Shown here piece by piece: positions 6,067-9,258 of a stretch of 9,258 nt of DNA. The notes under the pieces are model-generated. The model searched no databases. It had not been told where the DNA came from and saw only the letters and a program-made list of their open reading frames with translations. Each line of letters starts with the position of its first letter. Position 1 is the stretch's first letter. The DNA comes from Candidatus Woesearchaeota archaeon (GTDB lineage Archaea; Nanobdellota; Nanobdellia; Woesearchaeales; ARS49). The stretch covers positions 1 to 9,258 of the forward strand of contig JACQMZ010000115.1 of assembly GCA_016203345.1 (NCBI GenBank), in the 5' to 3' direction. The position numbers were made by a program, and so were the translations under genes.

Positions 6067-7716
6067 TCAGTACTCGCCACCCATCGGAGGCATGCCACCC
6101 ATGCCACCACCAGGCATTCCACCGGGAGCACCGCCTCTGGCGCTCCCTGCAATCACGTCATCAATGCGCAAAATCATCTGGGCAACTTCAGCAGCTGAAC
6201 TGATCGCCTGAGTCTTAATCTTCAACGGCTCAATCACACCTGCCTGCCAGCTGTCAACCACTTTTCCTGTGTTGACATCAACACCAGCCCACTTCTGCTT
6301 CTTGTCATGCTCTGCCTTCAATTCAGTCAATACATCAATCGGGTCCAAACCCGCATTCTCGGCAAGCGTGCGCGGAATCACTTCAACAGCACTCGCAAAC
6401 GCAATCACTGCCAGCTGTTCACGGCCAGACAAGCCCTCTGCAAACTTACGCAACTCCTTCGCAAGCTCCACTTCAGGAGCGCCAGCACCAGCCACCACTT
6501 TCCCAATTCTCAACGCGGCCGCAACATCTCCAATCGCGTCAGTCATCGCACGCTTCACTTCGTCAACCACGTGCTCTGTACCCCCACGAACAAGAATAGT
6601 CACACTCTTCGGGTTCTTGCAGCCACGAATGTACGTCATCTCGTCATCACCAACCTTAATTTCCTCAACAACGCCAGCAAATCCAAGATCCTTTGCCGAC
6701 AAATCATCAAGATTTGACACGATCACACCACCAGTCGCCCTGCTCAATGCCTCCATGTCAGATTTTTTAACACGACGCGCAGCAAGAATGCCCTTCTTTG
6801 CCAAAAAATGCTGGGCAACATCGTCAATACCTTTCTGGCAGAACATAACCGTCGCTCCTGACGCCACCACTTTTTCCACCATGTTCTTCAACATTTTCTC
6901 TTCCTGATCAATAAACGCCTGCATCTGATTCGGATCAGTAATGCTGATTTTCGCATCAATCTCGGTATCCTTAATTTCCAACGCACAATCCACCAACGCA
7001 ATCTTCGCGTTATGCATGTGGCGCGGCATAGCCGGATGCACAGTCTCCTTCTCCAGCACGACACCCTCAATCAGCTCAGAATCCTCAACACTCCCACCTG
7101 TCTTTTTCTCAAGCTTAATATTCTCCTTGTCAAACAACACCATGCCGTGCTCGTCAGTCTGCAACACCTTGCGCACAGCATCCACAGCGATCTGCGCCAG
7201 CTTATCCTTGGCAACCTCGGCACCCTTGCCTGTAATTGCAGTCTGCGCGATCTTTACCAGAACAGCAGAATCCTTTTCAGACACCGGCTCAGCCATGGCA
7301 TTCAAAATCTGCTGAGCCCTCTCAGCCGCAAGACGATACCCGCGAGCAACAACAGTCGGATGAATTTCCTGATCCAACAACTCCTCTGCCTTTTTCAACA
7401 ACTCACCAGCAATCACAACAGCAGTCGTTGTCCCATCACCAACCTCTGCCTCCTGCGTCTTCGCCACCTCAACAATCATCTTCGCCGCAGGATGCTCAAT
7501 CTGCATTTCTTCAAGAATCGTCACGCCGTCATTCGTAACAGTAATATCGCCCAAAGAATCAACAATCATCTTATCCATGCCCTTCGGGCCAAGAGTTGTG
7601 CGAACCGTATCAGCAACAGCCCGCGCCGCCATGATATTATTCCGCTGTGCATTCCTGCCAGTCGTTCGCTGCGTGCCTTCCGGCAAAATAAAAATTGGTT
7701 GTACTTGTTGTGCCAT
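6067..7716 (-). CDS. thsA: Thermosome subunit (group II chaperonin)
   Basis: 549 residues, full length for the family. Forms a double-ring ATP-driven folding chamber in the cytoplasm. All three TCP-1 signatures are visible: RTTLGPKGMDKMI (39-51), VTNDGVTILEEMQIEHP (60-76) and QEAEVGDGT (88-96), the last running into the nucleotide-binding GDGTTT (93-98). The conserved Asp of the 'DA(I/L)' segment is at about 393, and the GAGAPE motif follows near 410-415. The C-terminus has the Gly-Met-rich tail (GGMPGGGMGGMPPMGG) typical of chamber-facing tails. ATG 7716 is preceded by the SD GAGGTGG and, further up, a TATA-like palindrome. Only one subunit gene is in the window, so ring composition cannot be judged. 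The subunit letter in the symbol is a convention, not a demonstrated assignment. Confidence 0.97.
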   Translation of the reverse strand: MAQQVQPIFILPEGTQRTTGRNAQRNNIMAARAVADTVRTTLGPKGMDKMIVDSLGDITVTNDGVTILEEMQIEHPAAKMIVEVAKTQEAEVGDGTTTAVVIAGELLKKAEELLDQEIHPTVVARGYRLAAERAQQILNAMAEPVSEKDSAVLVKIAQTAITGKGAEVAKDKLAQIAVDAVRKVLQTDEHGMVLFDKENIKLEKKTGGSVEDSELIEGVVLEKETVHPAMPRHMHNAKIALVDCALEIKDTEIDAKISITDPNQMQAFIDQEEKMLKNMVEKVVASGATVMFCQKGIDDVAQHFLAKKGILAARRVKKSDMEALSRATGGVIVSNLDDLSAKDLGFAGVVEEIKVGDDEMTYIRGCKNPKSVTILVRGGTEHVVDEVKRAMTDAIGDVAAALRIGKVVAGAGAPEVELAKELRKFAEGLSGREQLAVIAFASAVEVIPRTLAENAGLDPIDVLTELKAEHDKKQKWAGVDVNTGKVVDSWQAGVIEPLKIKTQAISSAAEVAQMILRIDDVIAGSARGGAPGGMPGGGMGGMPPMGGEY

Positions 7717-7721
7717 TCAAA

Positions 7722-7728
7722 CCACCTC
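7722..7728 (-). promoter_or_regulatory. Shine-Dalgarno site of the thermosome gene
   Basis: Minus-strand GAGGTGG, five bases before ATG 7716. The 9186 gene has nearly the same site, also five bases from its start. Confidence 0.75.
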
Positions 7729-7766
7729 GACGTGTCTTTTTGGAATAGACGCGAAAGTGGCAGGGT

Positions 7767-7776
7767 GTTTATAAAC
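7767..7776 (-). promoter_or_regulatory. TATA-like palindrome upstream of the thermosome gene
   Basis: GTTTATAAAC is a perfect palindrome about 50 bases before the thermosome start, giving a predicted transcription start near 7746. Because it is symmetric it could in principle also serve rightward transcription toward cmk, with a long structured leader. Heat regulation is plausible for a thermosome but no known heat-shock operator was recognised. Confidence 0.55.
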
Positions 7777-7778
7777 CT

Positions 7779-7822
7779 ATTGAGAACTTTGAATAACTAT
7801 CAAAATTGTCAAAGTTCTCAAT
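7779..7822. repeat. 14-base perfect inverted repeat upstream of the thermosome promoter
   Basis: ATTGAGAACTTTGA (7779-7792) and TCAAAGTTCTCAAT (7809-7822) are exact complements around a 16-base AT-rich spacer. It begins two bases from the TATA-like palindrome. It lacks the GARY/RYTC/A plan of the dispersed elements, so it is a separate structure: an operator or an RNA hairpin. Confidence 0.75.
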
Positions 7823-7829
7823 CGAACCG

Positions 7830-7864
7830 CTTTGAATTCTCACACGATAGAGGGTTATTCAAAG
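7830..7864. repeat. Second inverted repeat sharing the CTTTGAAT word
   Basis: CTTTGAAT (7830-7837) pairs with ATTCAAAG (7857-7864). The right half extended to the left (GTTATTCAAAG, 7854-7864) is also an exact complement of CTTTGAATAAC at 7787-7797 in the first repeat. The two structures therefore exclude each other in part. Confidence 0.65.
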
Positions 7865-7872
7865 CTCCCTAT

Positions 7873-7923
7873 CAGAATTTCCGAACGTCCTCGCCTGCGG
7901 CTGCGGGCGTTCAGGAAATTCTG
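7873..7923 (+). repeat. Palindromic element copy 4, before cmk
   Basis: Arms CAGAATTTCC (7873-7882) and GGAAATTCTG (7914-7923) pair perfectly. GAACG (7883-7887) pairs with CGTTC (7908-7912), leaving A 7913 unpaired. The loop holds TCGCCTGCGG (7891-7900), shared with inverted copy 3, and a short CTGCGG duplication. It lies 39 bases before the cmk start. Confidence 0.9.
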
Positions 7924-7962
7924 GGGGAAAAATCTAAAAGGGGAGCTACGGTACTATATTCT

Positions 7963-8538
7963 ATGCGCATTACTATCTCCGGCAAACCAGGTGCAGGCAA
8001 AACAACGATTGCAAAACTGCTTGCCGAACGGTTGAAATTGAAATTTTATGAGATCGGTAAAATTGCTCAGAAGATTGCGCTTCGCAGAGGCATCACCATC
8101 GGCGAACTCATGCAGCAAGCGCGCACAGACCCCTCGATCGACAAGGAAATCGACGCTTCACAACAAAACCTTGGCAAAGAAGATGATTTCATCATCGACG
8201 GACGCATCTCCTGGCATTTCATCCCAAACGCAACCCATATCTTTCTCGACGTCGAAGAAAAAACAGCCGCGCAGCGCATCTTCCACAAACATAGAGAATC
8301 AGATGAACCAGCATACAAGTCAGTCTCAGAAGTGCAAAAGGACATCCACAAACGACTCCTCGCGAACAGAGAACAATACCTCAAATACTACGCGATAGAC
8401 TACCTCGACACCAAAAACTATCACATCATCATAGACACAACCCGCAAGTCACAAGATCAAGTCCTTGCTGAAGCCATCAAGAAAATCACTCTTCAGGAAC
8501 ACACACCCTCAAAAAGCCCTCCTGGACCTGCTCGTTAA
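7963..8538 (+). CDS. cmk: Cytidylate kinase, archaeal type
   Basis: 191 residues. Phosphorylates CMP/dCMP with ATP in pyrimidine nucleotide supply. The P-loop GKPGAGKT is at 7-14, right after the MRITIS start that is usual for archaeal members. RRGITIGELMQQARTDPSID (41-60) followed by KEID is the nucleotide-binding helix pattern of the family. IIDGR (77-81) corresponds to the conserved (D/E)GR. NREQYLKYYAIDYLD (135-149) and IIIDTT (155-160) match the C-terminal half. The start is fixed by the P-loop position; an SD-like GGGGAG lies at 7940-7945, unusually far (17 bases). The open frame continues far upstream but that part is antisense to the thermosome gene and is not coding. The last 14 or so residues (QEHTPSKSPPGPAR) exceed the usual family end and overlap a gene on the other strand. 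Confidence 0.88.
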   Translation: MRITISGKPGAGKTTIAKLLAERLKLKFYEIGKIAQKIALRRGITIGELMQQARTDPSIDKEIDASQQNLGKEDDFIIDGRISWHFIPNATHIFLDVEEKTAAQRIFHKHRESDEPAYKSVSEVQKDIHKRLLANREQYLKYYAIDYLDTKNYHIIIDTTRKSQDQVLAEAIKKITLQEHTPSKSPPGPAR

Positions 8539-8968
8539 ACCCTGGAAACGCCACAAGCCTGTTCCGGCACACGCGGTCATCAGGACAATCCACATCAGAA
8601 AAACACGACATGTGCGCAGGATCAAACGGCAAGACACGCACATTAGGAAACACGTCCTCTGAACCAACCGTCGCATACAACGAAGACTGAGGGTTGTACG
8701 CAAACCGTCCCACAATCCTCGGCGCCTGAGCCACAAGCGGCACGCACTCAGCCTCCAATCCACGCGGCGTCCTCACTGCAGTGCACATCGAATTGGCAGG
8801 ACACTGCACGAGCACACATGGGTGCTGTTCCACAATCCGGGCAGTCAAAGACACCTGCCGGAACAAAATCAGCATACCCACAATCGCCAGAATAGCGATC
8901 ACACCGATTATCAAATGAGCAACAGACCGCGGCGGCACTTTCAAGTGAATGTGACCAATATGACTCAT
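8486..8968 (-). CDS. N-anchored protein with two four-cysteine modules
   Basis: 160 residues from ATG 8968, chosen because it overlaps the preceding stop as ATGA, the same coupling as at 1019. ATG 8983 and GTG 9025 are in-frame alternatives. One membrane segment lies at about 17-36 (IAILAIVGMLILF), so the rest should be external. Two modules follow: Cys 51, 56, 62, 75 and Cys 122, 128, 134, 156. Each has C-x(4-5)-C-P-x4-C followed by a distant Cys, which suggests small disulfide-bonded domains resembling the Cys-rich 'CxxDxDCPxGxxC' repeats of some bacterial surface proteins. The middle (76-121) is unassigned. Its last 53 bases overlap the end of cmk on the opposite strand. Not recognised as a named family. 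Confidence 0.75.
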   Translation of the reverse strand: MSHIGHIHLKVPPRSVAHLIIGVIAILAIVGMLILFRQVSLTARIVEQHPCVLVQCPANSMCTAVRTPRGLEAECVPLVAQAPRIVGRFAYNPQSSLYATVGSEDVFPNVRVLPFDPAHMSCFSDVDCPDDRVCRNRLVAFPGFNEQVQEGFLRVCVPEE

Positions 8969-9186
8969 GTTAACGGCAGACATTTGCCCAGCACTGCATG
9001 TGGTTGTGACGTCAGTCTCTGACACACATAACCCTTTGGACAGTCAGGAGACACTCTGCAAAACTGCTCCACAGCCACCTGCGCCCCAGTCAAGCTGCCA
9101 GAAAACAACAACAGCGTCCCAACCAAAGCAACAATAGCCACGAGCGCCAGCAACGTCACGCACACATTTCTATACTGGTCTGCCAT
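8965..9186 (-). CDS. Small N-anchored protein with one four-cysteine module
   Basis: 73 residues from ATG 9186. That start is chosen over GTG 9192 because minus-strand GAGG (9192-9195) sits five bases before it and would overlap the GTG. A membrane segment at about 8-30 (LLALVAIVALVGTLLLF) carries the VGT motif of the other anchors here, then SGSLTGAQ. One module follows, Cys 43, 49, 55, 69 (C-x5-C-P-x4-C-x13-C), the same spacing style as the modules in the 8486 protein, so the two are probably related and work together. The stop overlaps the next start as ATGA. A further Cys at position 9 lies at the membrane's inner edge. Confidence 0.8.
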   Translation of the reverse strand: MADQYRNVCVTLLALVAIVALVGTLLLFSGSLTGAQVAVEQFCRVSPDCPKGYVCQRLTSQPHAVLGKCLPLT

Positions 9187-9220
9187 AATCACCTCTTACT
9201 CAATCACAGAGAAAGCAGCG

Positions 9221-9228
9221 TATATAAA
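9221..9228 (-). promoter_or_regulatory. TATA box for the Cys-rich gene pair
   Basis: Minus-strand TTTATATA, the same word as before the 3562 gene. A start about 25 bases downstream falls near 9199, just before the SD at 9192-9195, giving a short leader. Confidence 0.65.
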
Positions 9229-9237
9229 TTTTGCCTT

Positions 9238-9258
9238 AGAATTTTGCGAATTCGCGCC
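9238..9258 (+). repeat. Palindromic element copy 5, cut by the window edge
   Basis: Left arm AGAATTTTGC (9238-9247), then GAAT (9248-9251) and the loop start TCGCGCC. It matches copy 1 at 18 of 19 bases (9239-9257 against 1046-1064), including TTGCGAATTCGCGC exactly. The right half would lie outside the window. Confidence 0.7.

Noticed and set aside
7633..7720. Possible second start or frame in the thermosome N-terminus
   Set aside because: The MAQQVQPIFILPEGTQR start is the usual family N-terminus and has an SD at proper spacing.
1045..7923. Palindromic copies as a CRISPR array or tRNA-like genes
   Set aside because: Copies are thousands of bases apart and differ in sequence, with no regular spacers, no cloverleaf arms and no CCA end.
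7012..7962. A long upstream extension of the cmk frame
   Set aside because: It runs antisense through the thermosome gene and the inverted-repeat region; the P-loop beginning at residue 7 after ATG 7963 is the normal family start.

Overview
The window comes from an archaeon. It carries a full-length group II chaperonin (thermosome) and an archaeal-type cytidylate kinase. AT-rich TATA-like boxes lie about 30-60 bases before four gene starts, and two of these (2292 and 9186) are followed by a short, SD-bearing leader. Gene spacing is tight, with ATGA stop/start overlaps. The many small, singly anchored, sequon-rich surface proteins suggest a DPANN-type lineage (Woesearchaeota or Pacearchaeota-like). 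That lineage call is an inference; only 'archaeon' is firm.

Layout: (1) 3-2242 (+): the C-terminal part of a secreted LamG/fibronectin-like glycoprotein, coupled by ATGA to a signal-peptide, beta-sandwich, C-terminal-anchor protein. (2) 2292-3375 (+): a two-gene unit with its own promoter, made of a small anchored protein and an N-anchored, Cys-containing, sequon-rich protein. It ends in a long hairpin plus T run. (3) 3562-5990 (+): a three-gene unit with its own promoter, made of a paralogue of the 1019 protein, a small N-anchored Ig-like protein, and an Ig-like protein with a Pro/Gly hinge and C-terminal anchor. (4) 6067-7716 (-): the thermosome subunit, convergent with unit 3. (5) 7717-7962: a divergent intergenic region crowded with inverted repeats. 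(6) 7963-8538 (+): cmk. (7) 8486-9186 (-): two small N-anchored Cys-rich proteins. The second runs tail-to-tail into the 3' end of cmk with a 53-base overlap.

Two points stand out. First, a dispersed palindromic element occurs four times complete and once cut by the window edge. Copies keep one architecture: outer arm, GARY, GC-rich loop, RYTC, an unpaired A, then the matching arm. The arm sequences differ between copies yet stay paired. One copy sits in frame inside the signal-peptide region of the 1019 protein, and one overlaps a stop codon and leads into a T run. Second, the two surface loci look like versions of one module. A sequon-rich secreted protein with a shared C-terminal beta domain is paired with a signal-peptide/Ig-like/C-terminal-anchor partner. 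The layout recalls the WxL and WxL-interacting protein operons of Gram-positive bacteria, but that likeness is architectural only.

Taken together, the surface genes probably build or decorate an exported, N-glycosylated envelope structure. The thermosome and cmk genes are housekeeping genes beside it. No tRNA, rRNA, CRISPR array or transposase gene was seen.
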